DNA of 64,000 bases from Ilex aquifolium (GCA_951799425.1 OX637395.1:8300951-8364950); one strand, 5' to 3'. Positions 37,393-49,190 are shown, counted from the stretch's first letter. Notes: generated by a model not told the origin, from the sequence alone. Numbers and translations: made by a program.

Positions 37393-38703
37393 ATGGCGAT
37401 CACTACCCGATCGATGAACCAGCATGAAGACAATCCACCACGAGAGGAGGAGGTTGCTCCTCCACCAGCCAGTCCTGCCCCAAGTGCGCAACAAATGTTG
37501 GCGACCATGCAGGAACTTGTGGCCCAGAACCAACAGATCCTTCAATTAATGCTTGCTGCGCAAGGAGGAGCACAACCTGAACTTCAAGTGAGAGGGGGAG
37601 CACCACGTCATGGCCGTCAAGAGGCTCCCTACATGGAGGCACCCCATCATGGCGCCACTTTTGGAGTCCATTTGGGCGCCCAGCCTATGGGAGCTCCCTT
37701 AGGCGCCCAGCATGGGGGACCTCCTCGTGAGGGACTCCAACCTTCTCCTCCTCCAGCTCCTGCTCCTCATAGCGGAGACCCTCCCTTCCATGAAGATGAG
37801 GGTGAAAATCTAAGCATGGGGCATGAGAGCCACTTTCACGACAATTCTAGAGGAGCTCCCAATCACTGGGATGAAAAAATTAAAGAAGTCCAAAATCAGT
37901 TAGGTGACGTCTTCAATGCCATGAAGGCGCAAGGACCTGAGACTGTGGACTATCTGGTGAGGCGAATCGACACGCCTTTCAAGCCAGACGTGGCCAACTA
38001 TCCCCTCCCTCAGAAGTTTAAAATGCCATCAGTGGAGACCTTTGACGGGAAGAAGGATCCACTGGACCATCTGGAGACTTACAAAACTTTAATGCAGCTG
38101 CACAGTGTCCCCGACGAAATCATGTGCAGAGCATTCCCAACCACTTTGAAAGGATCCGCTCGACAGTGGTTTGCCAAGCTCGCTCCGGCCTCTATTTCCT
38201 CCTTCGCTGAGTTGAGCAGGTTGTTCGTGTTGCACTTCATTGGAGGGCGCCGCCACCAGAAGCCCGTTACTCACCTGCTCAGCATAAAGCAGGATAAGGA
38301 CGAAAGCCTGAGAAGCTACCTCACTCGTTTTAACGAGGAGGTCCTTCAAGTAGAAGAGCCCGATGACAAGGTGTCCATGACTGCATTCTTGGGAGGCCTC
38401 CGCTCGTCAAGCTTCCTATTCTCGGTGATGAAGCGTCCACTAAGGAGCATGTCGGAGCTACTAGCCAAAGCCCAAAAGTACATGAACGCAGAGGACATCA
38501 CGAGGGCTAGACGAGGTGAGACGTCCAAAACAGGGGAGAAGAGAAAGGAGAGAGACAGAGACGACAAGAAGGAGACTAGCAATAAGCACAACATGACAGA
38601 GAGGGTACCCGTCAGGGACCGGCTTGGACCTGCTCCTCAGAGGGACCGACAAGCCTTCACTCCCCTCAACGCCGCTGTTGGGCACATCCTATGCCAGATC
38701 TAG
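37393..38703 (+). pseudogene. Gypsy gag, ends at a premature TAG
   Basis: Starts MAITTRSMN, the first ATG after the PBS; the frame is open further up but has no ATG there. A Pro/Ala/Gly-rich segment (about 20-150) is followed by a retrotransposon gag core with ARQWFAKL and FIGGRRHQKP, about 250-380. The frame stops at TAG 38701-38703. Translation beyond it continues sensibly in the same frame for about 20 codons. Then a 1-nt loss near 38772 shifts into the next frame, where the zinc-knuckle-like CRFHRDHGHDTDDC begins. So gag and its knuckle are split by a stop and a frameshift. Confidence 0.88.
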
Positions 38704-38720
38704 GATGACCCCGCAGTAAA

Positions 38721-39941
38721 GTGGCCTGGGAGGATGAAGTCTCCCTCAAACCGCAGAAACCCAAGCAAGTATGTCGCTTCCATCGCGACCATGGCCATGA
38801 TACCGACGACTGTTACGACCTCAAAAGGCAAATTGAGGACCTCATTCAACGTGGACACCTTCGCCAGTATGTCGCCGGAAGAGGACAAACACTGCCTCCA
38901 CCTCACAATCAGGAAGATCCACATCTCATTGGAGAGATTCACACCATCTCTGGAGGGCATGCAAGAGGAGGAGAATCTCTCTCTACCATGAAGGCTTATG
39001 CCAGGAAAGCTAGGCACCTTGATAATGAACACCCACCCAAGGCGCCCAAGCATGGCAACAACGAAGTCATCTCCTTCTCAGACAAGGACTTAGAAGGAGT
39101 CCAGCACCCCCACGACGACCCTCTGGTGCTCACCATGACCATTGCCAACTTCCAGGTACGAAGGATCCTAGTGGATAGTGGCAGCTCTGCGGACATCCTA
39201 TTCACAGAAGCTTATGACAAGCTCAGTCTGGGCAGGGAGAGACTCCAGCCCATAAGATCACCCCTCATTGGGTTCTCGGGAGAAAAAGTATATCCACTAG
39301 GGTCCATCACCCTACCAGTCACTGCCGGCACTGCACCCCGAAGCTCTATGGTCATGGTTAATTTTTTGGTAATCGACTGTCCATCTGCCTACAACGTCAT
39401 ACTAGGGCGACCTGCTCTCAATACATTAAGAGCAGTGCCCTCCACCTATCACCTCATCCTCCGTTTTTCGACCCCTAATGGAGTTGGAGAAGTAAGAGGA
39501 GATCAGGTAGCAGCAAGGGAATGCTATGTCTCCTCAATGAAAACCAGGAAGCCACAGGAGGCACTGCAAGTGGAGGTCCTGGACCCAAGGGATGACACCA
39601 TGATAGAAAGAGGAGAACCAGTCGAGGAGCTCACCGCGGTGGCCTTAGATGAGGAACACCCAGACAGGAAGGTGTACATTGGCTCCTCCCTCTCTGAAGA
39701 TCTGGTTCGCCAACTAAGAGACTTTCTCAAGAGTAACATGGACATCTTTGCATGGTCACATGCAGACCTCGAGGGAATTGACCCTGAGGTCGCCACCCAC
39801 CGCCTCAATGTCGACCCTCGTCACAAACCTGTCCGCCAAAAGCTAAGGGGCGCCTCCACTGAAAGGGCCCAAGCAATAGACAAAGAGGTTGGAAAGCTAA
39901 TAGATAATGGAGCGGTCAGAGAGGTAACATATCCTGAATGA
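38721..39941 (+). pseudogene. Gypsy gag C-terminus, protease and start of RT
   Basis: Begins with the CRFHRDHGHD…C knuckle near 38775, then the aspartic protease motif VDSGSSADILF (about 39172-39204), then the linker and first RT block (RQKLRG, KEVGKLIDNG). It ends at TGA 39939-39941, where family members have Trp (TGG). A 1-nt deletion at about 39976-39979 follows, so RT resumes in another frame. Confidence 0.88.
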
Positions 39942-41400
39942 CTTTTCAATGTGGTAATGGTGACCAAGAACAATGGAAGTGGCGCCTCTGCGTTGACTTT
40001 ACAGAACTTAACAAGGCGTGCCCAAAGGACAGTTACCCGCTACCAAGAATCGACCTCCTCATCGACGCCACAGCAGGGCACGAACTGCTCACATTCCTGG
40101 ATGCATATTCTGGATACAACCAGATCAGCATGCATCCCCCTGACCAGGAGAAGACTTCCTTTATTACTCCAAAGGGTACCTACTGCTATAGGGTGATTCC
40201 CTTTGGGCTAAAGAATGCAGGGGCAACTTACTAGCGGCTGGTGAACAAAATGTTCCAGTCCTAGATCGGGCGAACGATGGAGGTCTACGTTGATGACATG
40301 TTGGTGAAGAGTCTTGCCGCAGCAGAGCATGTTAACCATCTCCAAGAGACCTTCAATGTTCTACGGTCGTACCACATGAAGATGAATCCTGAGAAATGCG
40401 CTTTTGGCGTGGGGTCCGGAAAGTTCTTAGGCTTTATGGTCAACCAAAGGGGAATTGAGGCGAACCCTGACAAGATCAAGGCAATCCTTGACATGAAGTC
40501 GCCATCCTCAACCAAGGAGCTCCAACGCCTCAATGGAAGAATTGCAGCACTTAACAGATTCGTCTCCAAATCTACAGACAAGTGTCTGCCTTTCTTCAAG
40601 ATACTCAGAAAGGCCTTTGAGTGGGGACCTGAAACAGAGGAAGCCTTCCAGAAGCTCAAGGCTTACTTAGCTACACCTCCCCTCCTCTCACATGCCACTC
40701 CAGGAGAAACCTTGTATTTGTACTTGTCTGCCTCCTCATCGGCAGTGAGCTCAGTTCTTGTCAGGAACAGTGATGGAGTGCAGAGACCAGTCTACTATAT
40801 GAGCAGAGCATATAGGGGGGCAGAAGTCAGATATTCTGAACTTGAGAAACTAGCACTCGCCCTGATCTCAGCAGCAAGGCGCCTACGACACTACTTTCAG
40901 AGTCACGGTATCATTGTAGTCACAGACCAGCCTCTGAAGAAATTTCTGGGAAAGCCTGACGTATCTGGAAGATTGCTTAAGTGGGCAGTAGAATTGGGGG
41001 AGTTTGACATCCAGTATCAACCAAGAGCAGCCATCAAAGCACAAGTGTTGGCAGATTTCGTTGCCGAGCTTACACCAACAAAGGCGGAGATTCGCTCAGA
41101 CACCCCTGATGGCGCCCAGGCCTCTTCAGGCACCCCTGATGGCGCCCAGGCAAGGCCCTCAGACGCCCAGACCTCCTCAGCCACCCCTGATGGCGCCCAG
41201 GCAAGGCCCTCAGGCGCCCAGGCCTCCTCAGCCACCCTTGATGGCACCCAGGCAAGGCCCTCAGGCGCCCAGGCCTCCTCAGCCACCCCTGATGGTGCCC
41301 AGGCAAGGCCCTCAGGCGCCCAGGCCTCTTCAGGCACCCCTGATGGCGCCCAGGCAAGGCCCTCAGGCACCCAGACCTCCTCAGCCACCCCTGATGGCCC
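39942..41400 (+). pseudogene. Gypsy reverse transcriptase and RNase H
   Basis: RT block WRLCVDFTELNKACPKD then FLDAYSGYNQI and FITPKGTYCYRVIPFGLKNAGATY up to TAG 40232-40234. A second in-frame TAG follows at 40262-40264. RT then continues with VYVDDMLVKS (catalytic YVDD) and the thumb. A Gypsy RNase H follows, in which LYLSASSSAVSSVL replaces the usual acidic start. Both stops lie where Gln is conserved in the family, so CAG to TAG is the simplest explanation. After about 41100 the frame runs into the 51-bp repeat. A 1-nt loss there (41395-41405) moves the next domain into another frame. Confidence 0.9.
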
Positions 41401-41405
41401 CAGAC
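41101..41405 (+). repeat. 51-bp minisatellite inside pol
   Basis: Six near-identical 51-bp units (starts at about 41131, 41182, 41233, 41284, 41335 and 41386) coding a 17-residue TPDGAQARPSGAQASSA type repeat between the two RNase H domains. All six frames stay open, so overlapping ORFs here are artefacts. Confidence 0.9.
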
Positions 41406-41568
41406 AAGGCCCTCAGGCACCCAGGCCTCCTCAGTCACCCCTGATGGCACCCAGGCAAGGCCCTCAGGTGCCCAGACCCCCTCTGATGCCCAGACTGGCA
41501 CCCAGGAAGCTCCATTTGGCATCCAGACTCCTTCTGGATCCCAACCTGGTCCCCAGGCAACTCGCCTT

Positions 41569-42270
41569 ATGGACTTACCTCTTCCAAAAACCCCTGAGCA
41601 GCCTTCTCCATCACTCTGGAAACTCTACGTCGATGGCTCCTCAACCAACGAAGGAGGAGGAGCAGGCCTAGTCTTGATCAACCCAGATGGCACCACTCTC
41701 AAGTATGCGGTAAAGTTTCACTTTCTTGCCTCCAACAATGAGGCGGAATACGAAGCCCTCCTCTCTGGATTAAGGTTGGCAGCCGAAATGGAAGCCCAAG
41801 ATCTTGCCACATACAGTGACTCCCAGCTGGTAGTTAACCAAGTGAAAGGCGAGTTCGAAGCAAAGGGAGCAAGAATGCAAAAGTACCTTGCTATGGCGAA
41901 AAGTTTAACGGCAAAGTTCCACTACTTCCAGATTCGCCATATCCCCAGAGAAGACAACATGGCGGCCGATGAACTTGCAAGGCTCGCCTCAACCTTACAA
42001 GCCTTACAAGGGGAACCAGCATTTATTGGTCACCAACTCGAGCCAAGCAAGTTGGACATAGTGACCACAAATGTCAATTGTGCATCAATCGAGTCGAGTT
42101 GGATGACCCCAATAAGGGCATACCTCCAAGAAGGTGTACTACCAGATGATCCGTTAGAGGCCAGGAAGCTAAGGATGAGAGCCTCCAAGTTCACCATCCT
42201 CCAGGATACCTTATATAAGAAAGACTATTCCTTGCCTTTGCTACGGTGCCTTGCACCAGAAAAAGCTTAA
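41569..42270 (+). pseudogene. Second (archaeal-type) RNase H of the Gypsy element
   Basis: LYVDGSSTNEGGGAGLVL, then NNEAEYEALLSGL, YSDSQLVVNQV and REDNMAADELARLA: the D-E-D-D pattern of the additional RNase H of Tat elements, with catalytic acids present. It ends at TAA 42268-42270, where the frame continues directly into integrase; a Glu codon is likely in relatives. Confidence 0.88.
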
Positions 42271-43335
42271 TATGCCCTACGAGAGATTCACGAAGGGATA
42301 TACGGGAACCACTCTGGAGGGCGCTCCCTTGCCTACAAGGCACTCAGACAAGGCTACTTCTGGCCTTCCATGGCAAGGGACGCCCAAGAGTTCCCCAAAA
42401 AGTGCGACAAGTGCCAACGCTTCGCAACTGTGTCTAGACAACCACCGGAGGAGCTAACAACTATCATAAGTCCATGGCCCTTCTCCAGATGGGGCATTGA
42501 TATACTAGGCCCCTTACCTCTAAGCAAGGGACAGTGCAAATTCGTGGTGGTGGCAGTCGACTACTTCACCAAATGGGCAGAGGCCGAACCTTTAGCAAGA
42601 ATAACATATGCAAAGGTGAAAGACTTCATCTGGAAGAACCTGGTCTGCCGCTTCGGGATACCCCACGCCATCGTCAGCAACAACGCGAAGCAATTCGACA
42701 ATAAACTACTCAACTCTTTCTGCTCCGACCTTCAAATAAAACAACCTCACTCCAGCCCAGCACACCCGCAGACAAATGGACAAGCAGAGGTCATAGTGAG
42801 AACGGTGCTCCGTAACTTAAAGACAAGGCTCGAAAGAGCGAAGGGTCTTTGGGTGGACGAGCTACCAGGCGTATTGTGGGCTTATCGAACCACGCCAAGA
42901 GCTCCTACTGGGGAGACCCCTTTCTCCCTCGCTTTTGGAACTGAGGTGATCATCCCAGTGGAGATAGGAGTACACTCTCTAAGGGTCCAACACCACAGCC
43001 CTATCACCAATGAAGAAGGACTCCGCATCAACCTCGACTTAGTGGAGGAGGCAAGGGAGATGGCTACAGTCCGCAACGCAGAGTACAAAAGACGCATGGC
43101 GAAGTATTACAATTCGAGGGTGAAGCCTCGCTCCTTCCAACCAGGGGATCTGGTCTTCAAAAAAGTGATCCTCGCCACAAAGGATGCACGCGAAGGGAAA
43201 CTGAAACCAAATTGGGAAGGACCTTACCTCATAACAGAGGTAGTGAGGCCAGGCACCTACAAGATCCAGAACTTTGAAGGAAAGGCCTTACTCCATCCGT
43301 GGAATGCCGAACACTTGAAGAGGTACTACCAATGA
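42271..43335 (+). pseudogene. Gypsy integrase, catalytic Asp replaced by Asn
   Basis: In frame with the RNase H after the TAA. Zinc finger HEGIYGNH…CDKC, then the core: first Asp in WGIDILGPL. At the second position the usual S-D-N reads SNNAKQF, with AAC at 42679-42681 in place of an Asp codon. The Glu in NGQAEV is present. The C-terminal domain ends at TGA 43333-43335. Loss of the second Asp should abolish strand transfer even without the stops. Confidence 0.9.
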
Positions 43336-43586
43336 CACCTTGAGAGAGTTAAAAGTAATAGACAGTGGGGACTTATTTTCATTTTCTACCTTTTTTGGGA
43401 ATTATTACCCAACATTCAATGTACTTTTTGGGGTTACCACCCAATATTGCAGTGAATGAATAAAACTCTACATTTTACTCCAAATGCATCTTTCATTTAA
43501 TTTCAAATGAGTGCAAAAACAAGGTTATGAACCATCTTTCCTAAAAAAAAAAAAAAAAAAGAGGAAAATCAAAAGTCCCCAATACT

Positions 43587-46206
43587 CTAGCTACTCTCAT
43601 GGTCCTCCTCCTCCACCTTGTCACATTCCTCATTGTCCTTAGCCTCATCATCCTCGGCCTGGTCAAAACCTCCATCACCATTATCAGGCGCCTCGGTTGG
43701 CATGAAGCCTGAGACGTCAATACCAGGATAAGTGACTGAGATCTTCCCCCGAAGCTCATCGTACCCATCAATGAAAGTATCTGCAAGGCCATTCATCAAA
43801 TCTCTCTCAGCTGTGCCAGCCCTCTCCTCAGCCTGTAAAGCTCGATCATGAGCTGCCTTCACCTCTGCCTCCGCGGCAGCCTCTCTGAACATGGCCCTCT
43901 CACGGGTCTTCTTAAGCTCAGCCTCACTGAGCATGGCCCTCTCGCGGGTCTTCATAAGCTCAGCCTCTTTGAGCACGTCCCTCTCACGGGTCCCCGAAAG
44001 CTCAGATTCAAGATCAGCTATCTTCTCACGAGCCTCATTAAGCTCAACCTCGAGTCCGGTCGCCTTCTCACAGGATGCCACAAGCTCAGCCTAAGAACCC
44101 CGGCTAGCAGCTTCTAACTCAGCAATCCTCACTCGGGCCGCAAGGAGCTCATTTTGCATAGCATCATGATCTTGCTTCATCTGGTGATGAGTATAAGTCC
44201 TTGAAAGTAAGCACATGGATGCAGTAGAAGCCTGAAGAAAGACAAAAGTCAGAGAAAATTTAAGGAAAAACTGGAGAAAGGGATACAACTAACCCTTACC
44301 TGAGCCAGGCCTTCCAAAAAATTGCGGACAATTCCTTCGGTACCCAGAGCATTAATCCCGATAACATCATCAGAAAACACAAAACGCCCAAGTCGATCTC
44401 TTATGATGGAGGCATTACCCAACATGGAGCTGATCAACGGTGCACTTCTTGAAGCTCCCACAGAAGGAGTCCCTGGAGTAGCAGGAACTGATGAAGGAGT
44501 CGTTGCCCGAAGGGGCGCTTGATGGGGGCATCCCCGAGGAGCCACCGGAGAGGTTGCTTGAGGAAAGGTCACCTCGATTGGAGAAGTTACCTGGGGGGCA
44601 TTTCCTTTCCTCGCCACCTTAGAAAGGGGAGGACCCCTACTAGAAAGACCAGATCCAATCACCCCCCTATACATCTCTGCAGAAACAATAAAGTGTTGTA
44701 GATGAAAAATACCGGACAGAGGTGAAAAATACAAAACAATTACCGTACCTTTCCTCTTCAAGGAAGAACCGCCCAACTTGGAAGAGGGAGCATTAGCCTT
44801 AGAAGGAACCGAAGATGAAACACGGACTCCTCCATCTTTGAGCACGAGAGTTCCAAAATCCCGTATGGGATGAGCTCGCACAGCCTCAAGCTTCCACTCC
44901 TAACCCTGGGAGAGTGTAGGGGAACCTGCATGGAATATGGTGAGCACACGGCTTACGAGGAATATGGTAAGAAAAAAGTGAAAATATGGTACGTACCGAC
45001 TCTCTTTGGAGCAACCCATCGTGATGGTACCAGTGTCCTATCAACATCTGAAGCCCACTCTCCACCGACAAATATGAAATGAGTTTTCCAGTTATGGCAG
45101 TTGGAGGCCAACCCAGTAATTAGCTTGCCTCCCCTTGGATTAAAATAATACCAACCTCGGTTGGGAGTCGGAGTCTCACTCAAAAAATAGGCTGCATGGA
45201 ACTCAGTGGCAGAAACATCCTCTTGGTGCACTCTTCTCCACAATTCCAGAAAGGCTAGTAGAACCCTCCAACTGTTGGGTGTCAGCCGCCCGGGCGTCAA
45301 TGAAAAATAGTTCAAAATACTACAAACGGGAGAAGGGATGGGAAGCCTGAGACCAACCTCAAGCATCTCCTCATAAATGACAATGTCACCAGAAGAGTCA
45401 TCACAAGCGGGCTCGCCTTTTTCTGCTCGACGGCACAATACATTAGGAGGAATGCGGTATGTAGAAATAATCCGCGAAATGTCGGCATCTGAAGTTAAAA
45501 TGCTGGCAAGGGTACTTACCTTGGACCCGTCGTCGTCATATATTACTTTGTGTTTTTTGTTGCGAAGACGTGAAGGATTACCCAAACCGCTGCCAGGATC
45601 CTTGCCATGAAAAGTACCCAGAATGCCCACCTCCTGAGCCGTGTACTCCGAACCACTCAGTCCAGCACCTGGAGAGGTGCCTGACCCTCTCTGATCGCTA
45701 AACGGAGGAAGCCCAGCGCCTGGAATGGCGCCTGGCATGCCCATCTCGCCCAAAATGGCGCCTGGCATGGCGCATGGCATGCCCATTTCGCCCAAAATGG
45801 CGCTTGGCATGGCGTCTGCCTTGTCCATCTCGCCTAAAGTGGCGCCAAGAGGGGCCCTTTTCTTGCTCTTCTCGCCCAAGCCAGCACCCATGGCGCCTAG
45901 ATCAGAATTTTCAGCACCCATGGCGCCTAGACCAGAATTTTCAGCACCCATGGCGCCTAGATCAGAATTTTCAGCACCCATGGCGCCTAGACCAGAATTT
46001 TCAGCACCCATGGCGCCTAGACCAGAATTTTCGGCTCCCATGGCGCCTAGATCAGAATTTTCAGCTCCCATGGCGCCTAGACCAGCCCCCTCTTCGCCCA
46101 GCACAGCGCCTATGGCGCCCAAGGAGCTACCCGAACCAGCGCCTATGGCGCCCAGCTGGTCTCCTCGCCCACTTTGCCTCGCCTCTCCAACATTCTCTTG
46201 ATCCAT
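43587..46206 (-). pseudogene. Antisense spliced gene in the Tat element (Transposase_28-like), two in-frame stops
   Basis: Minus-strand gene between pol and the 3' LTR. Exons: 46206-44997, 44925-44749, 44676-44300, 44231-43587. The three introns are 71, 72 and 68 nt, all GT-AG, with phases 1, 1 and 0 that join exactly; total 2409 nt, 803 codons. Exon 1: MDQENVG start, a tenfold-residue repeat (GAMGAENSDL), then at about 280-400 a domain with LRLPIPSP, LTPNSWRVLLAF and GWYYFNP. That matches the plant 'putative gypsy type transposon' family (PF04195, from memory). The C-terminus is a charged coiled coil (KTRERAMLSEAEL) with an acidic tail. In-frame TAG at 44900-44902 and 44091-44093 disable it. 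Because it is antisense, its introns survive copying of the genomic RNA. Function unknown. Confidence 0.8.
45884..46084 (-). repeat. 30-bp minisatellite in the antisense gene
   Basis: Seven 30-bp units (ATGGCGCCTAG at 45890 and every 30 bp) encoding a 10-residue GAENSxLGAM repeat in exon 1. Confidence 0.9.
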
Positions 46207-46460
46207 GAACACCCAAGGAAATTTCGGCTATGGCTTCTTAAAAAAAAATGGGCTTCTTCTCCTTATGCTTAAACTCAAAACTCAAAAGCACAAAGTCTTC
46301 AAGGTTGTCAAGGAAGTATTCTTGAATGGGTGGAAGAAGATGGGTGTGCTCAAACCCAAGAATCTCTAGTCTTGGGTCTCCAAAACTCAAGAAAGTTTCA
46401 CCTCTCTCACTCCAAGAAAGACTCTATGTGGAAATGGGCAAATGAAGAGGAAAAATGCAA

Positions 46461-46467
46461 ATTTATA
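46461..46467 (-). promoter_or_regulatory. TATA box for the antisense gene
   Basis: Minus strand TATAAAT in 'ggctataaatttgc', about 255 bp before the ATG. It leaves room for a start site near 46430 and a leader of about 220 nt. It lies inside the element, not in the LTR. Confidence 0.5.
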
Positions 46468-46669
46468 GCCTAGGGTTTCCAAAAGAGGGAAAAGCCCCAA
46501 ATTGGAAATCAAGGGTTATCTTAAAAATTAGGCAAAAATGCAAAGACTTGAGGTGTTCAGTAATAATATCGTGGAAGGGAAGAGTTATCTAGCAAAGGAA
46601 GTCTACACCACCAAGAACTCAAGATTCAAGTAAATGCCCCTTTCCCCAAGTTTCCTAGGACACGGGGCA

Positions 46670-46681
46670 TTAGGGGGCAAA
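46670..46681 (+). other. Polypurine tract of the Gypsy element
   Basis: TTAGGGGGCAAA directly before the 3' LTR. Confidence 0.85.
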
Positions 46682-47248
46682 TGATGGGTCAAGCCCAAAA
46701 GGCCTAAAATTATACTGGAGCCCAGTTGCAATTGAAGGTTCAAATCTATAAAGGCCCCGCAGGCCCAATGAGATCCAAGCCCAATCAAGCTTTCCATGGA
46801 TCAACCTCAGCTCAGCTACAAGATCCAGAGAGCACTCAAGACCCTTTACCCACATTGGAAGCAGTCAAAGGGAGACCCGGTCTTGTGGGGAGCTCCTCAA
46901 CGGTCACACCCGTTGAGGAGAATCTGCAAAGTCCACTAGAATAGCTAAGCATGGCCTCTTAAGTAGCTCCACTCGGTTGAGGACTGAATATAAAATGTAA
47001 GCCCCACCAACACTTGGGGGGCATCACCTTCTACAGAGCACAATTCTCTTCTACCTCTCCCATCTGTAATCTCTCCGTTCACATTACTCACCGGAATCAA
47101 TAAAATACCGGCAACCCATTGCCATTCCAGAGTAGACGTAGGTCATATTGACCGAACCACTATAAATTCTCTCTCTCTACTTTAATTACTACATTAATTT
47201 CCAAATTACTTGACTAGTGGTGTGCAAAGTCGATTTTGTGCATCATCA
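46682..47248 (+). repeat. 3' LTR of the Gypsy element
   Basis: 567 bp, partner of 36770-37336, followed by the AAGCT target duplication. Confidence 0.95.
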
Positions 47249-47273
47249 AAGCTTATTGTACACTTTCCAGGTG

Positions 47274-47454
47274 GAGTAATGCTATTGGGACCTAATTTAT
47301 TGACCTAATTTGCTGACCTAATTCAGTATGACATTTGGATTGATTGTGGGTTCCATCAAACATTGGAACTTGGTGTTAATCCAATGGTTCCAATGAAACC
47401 ACGTCATTAGGTCAGCAAATTATGTCAGATTTTTAGGTTCAAATAACATTTTCC
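47274..47454. mobile_element. 181-bp Mutator-like MITE
   Basis: Starts GAGTAATGCTATTGGGACC, with a perfect 9-bp target duplication TTCCAGGTG (47265-47273 and 47455-47463). Same family as 21676-21843; it shares the GAGTAATG end with the P450 intron MITE. Confidence 0.88.
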
Positions 47455-47463
47455 TTCCAGGTG

Positions 47464-49189
47464 AATGCTTCCTAAATGTGTGAGCCTTTTTCAAGCAATC
47501 TAAGTTTTAATGGCTAGTTTCTGTCAACTAAATCAAATTGAATTAGTTATTATTATAAATTAAACAGCGTGATTGCAAAACAATTGCATGATTCTAAATT
47601 ATTTACATGTTAAAATAGAGGATTGCAACTTCTTATAGTTATCTTAGCTATGTAGTCATTAACATTACATGATACTCCTATAAAGCCATCCACATTAGAG
47701 TCAAATCAATGCTAATATAATTGTTGTTCTTTCTTTTCTTTTCTTTTTTTCCTCTATTTTCTAATGCTAGCATATTAGTCATTGATATCCTTTACACTAT
47801 GAGCACATGGAGACATATCATATTGAATTTTATGATTAAAGTGTTTCTTAGCCTGGTGATAAAAGTAGAGCTACTAAAGAGTGGGAAAAAAAAGACGGTT
47901 TGAGCAAAACTATTAACAATTGCACCATTGCAATAAAATTATAAACAAGAAAAAACTCCTTCCAAAAGAACATAGATAGTTTCCTTCCAAGCTTTTTGTT
48001 CATAGTCAAAAAAAATTTATCAAGGATGCTAAAAGAGCAGTCATCCGAAATATAGCAATGATGTAAATATTGTTAATGGATTATTGAACTTACGGTACAA
48101 TACTAATGATTTGAACCAATACCAAGTTCCCTCCCTCGGCCATAAAGAGAAGGGAAACAAAGAATAAAGTACTCTTCCAAGAAAACAGCCTTGGATGTGA
48201 CCCCAATTTTCCATTAAAAATTAATCCATATCATAAAACATCCTATGCACATGTTAAACATCTTTCACTTGATAGGTTTAAAAAACTAAACAAGGGAATA
48301 CATTGATAAGCAAATATATACAAGATTAAAGTCCCCCACTGCTTCTTTCATCCAACATAATTCTTGATATTGGCCATATATTCTCGAACAGCTTCATGCT
48401 TATCCTAGTTAAATTTGTTAGTTTTAAAATTCTTTCAAGATTTTATTTCATCGTGATAGTTTGGATATATGATATAGTATTCTAAAGGTAAGATCAACAG
48501 ATATGAGGGTACATGATTGGCAGTGGAAATAAATTGCATTGGATCAAATAATTTTTTCACTAAGTAGGTTCAAATTATTTGAGTTTTAATTGCTTTTATT
48601 TTGTATCTATTCTAAATTCCATATGGTCATGCGAAGAAGAAGTCAACGAACAAGCATAGTCATACTTTTTCGCTTTAAGCAACAACAAAGGGGAGAGGAG
48701 GCAATAGGGAAGACAAAGGGATGCATACCACAAAGTTAACCTAGTAAAATTAACCAAATTAAAAAAAAAAATGAGACACACGAGATGCAAATAATTACGA
48801 AAGAAAATAATGTAAATAAAGAATAGAATTCTTGGAAGGGAATATATATGAATGCATTTGTCATGCCTAATTTTAGAGTTGATTGTATATGGTTGGGCAT
48901 TTATATGTTCTTTTACAAGCCCATTCAATCGTCCTTTTCTATATACAGTATTTGTAGAAACCCGTGCATCAAAGTGCAAACAACGTTTTACTTCAACGTT
49001 CATATCGTCTATTAGAAAAATAATCATTTTAAAATATATTTCTTATAAAGCATTATTCCTACCAAGAGCTAAACAACAAAATCTACAAAATAACATCAAA
49101 AAGAGGTGAAAGATATTCAAAGTGGTGCCCTTCCTTAACTTAGCGAAAAGAATTAAAAATAAAATAACTATGGAACTTAGATAAAAAAC
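47464..49189. other. Intergenic DNA
   Basis: No gene supported. A possible 3' terminal mini-exon on the minus strand (about 48351-48407: acceptor, 18 codons, stop) is too short to name. Confidence 0.4.
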
Positions 49190-49190
49190 A

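Larger units (their letters stand above)
36770..47248 (+). mobile_element. Ty3/Gypsy (Tat-type) LTR retrotransposon, full structure, inactive
   Basis: 10,479 bp with 567-bp LTRs (36770-37336 and 46682-47248) and a perfect target duplication AAGCT (36765-36769 and 47249-47253). The LTRs differ at about 14 sites (about 2.5%). Order: PBS, gag, protease, RT, RNase H, second (archaeal-type) RNase H, integrase, then an antisense spliced gene, PPT and LTR. The extra RNase H and the antisense additional gene are features known from the plant Tat lineage. At least five stops, three frameshifts and an integrase active-site change make it non-autonomous. Confidence 0.95.

Noticed and set aside
41004..41522. 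Overlapping Pro/Arg- and Trp/Ala-rich frames on both strands
   Set aside because: By-products of the stop-free 51-bp minisatellite.
45725..46208. Plus-strand frames rich in MAPRPEFSAP or WRLDQNFQ
   Set aside because: Shadows of the 30-bp repeat in the antisense gene.
48351..48407. Terminal mini-exon (acceptor, 18 codons, stop) on the minus strand
   Set aside because: Too short and without a recognisable partner exon.
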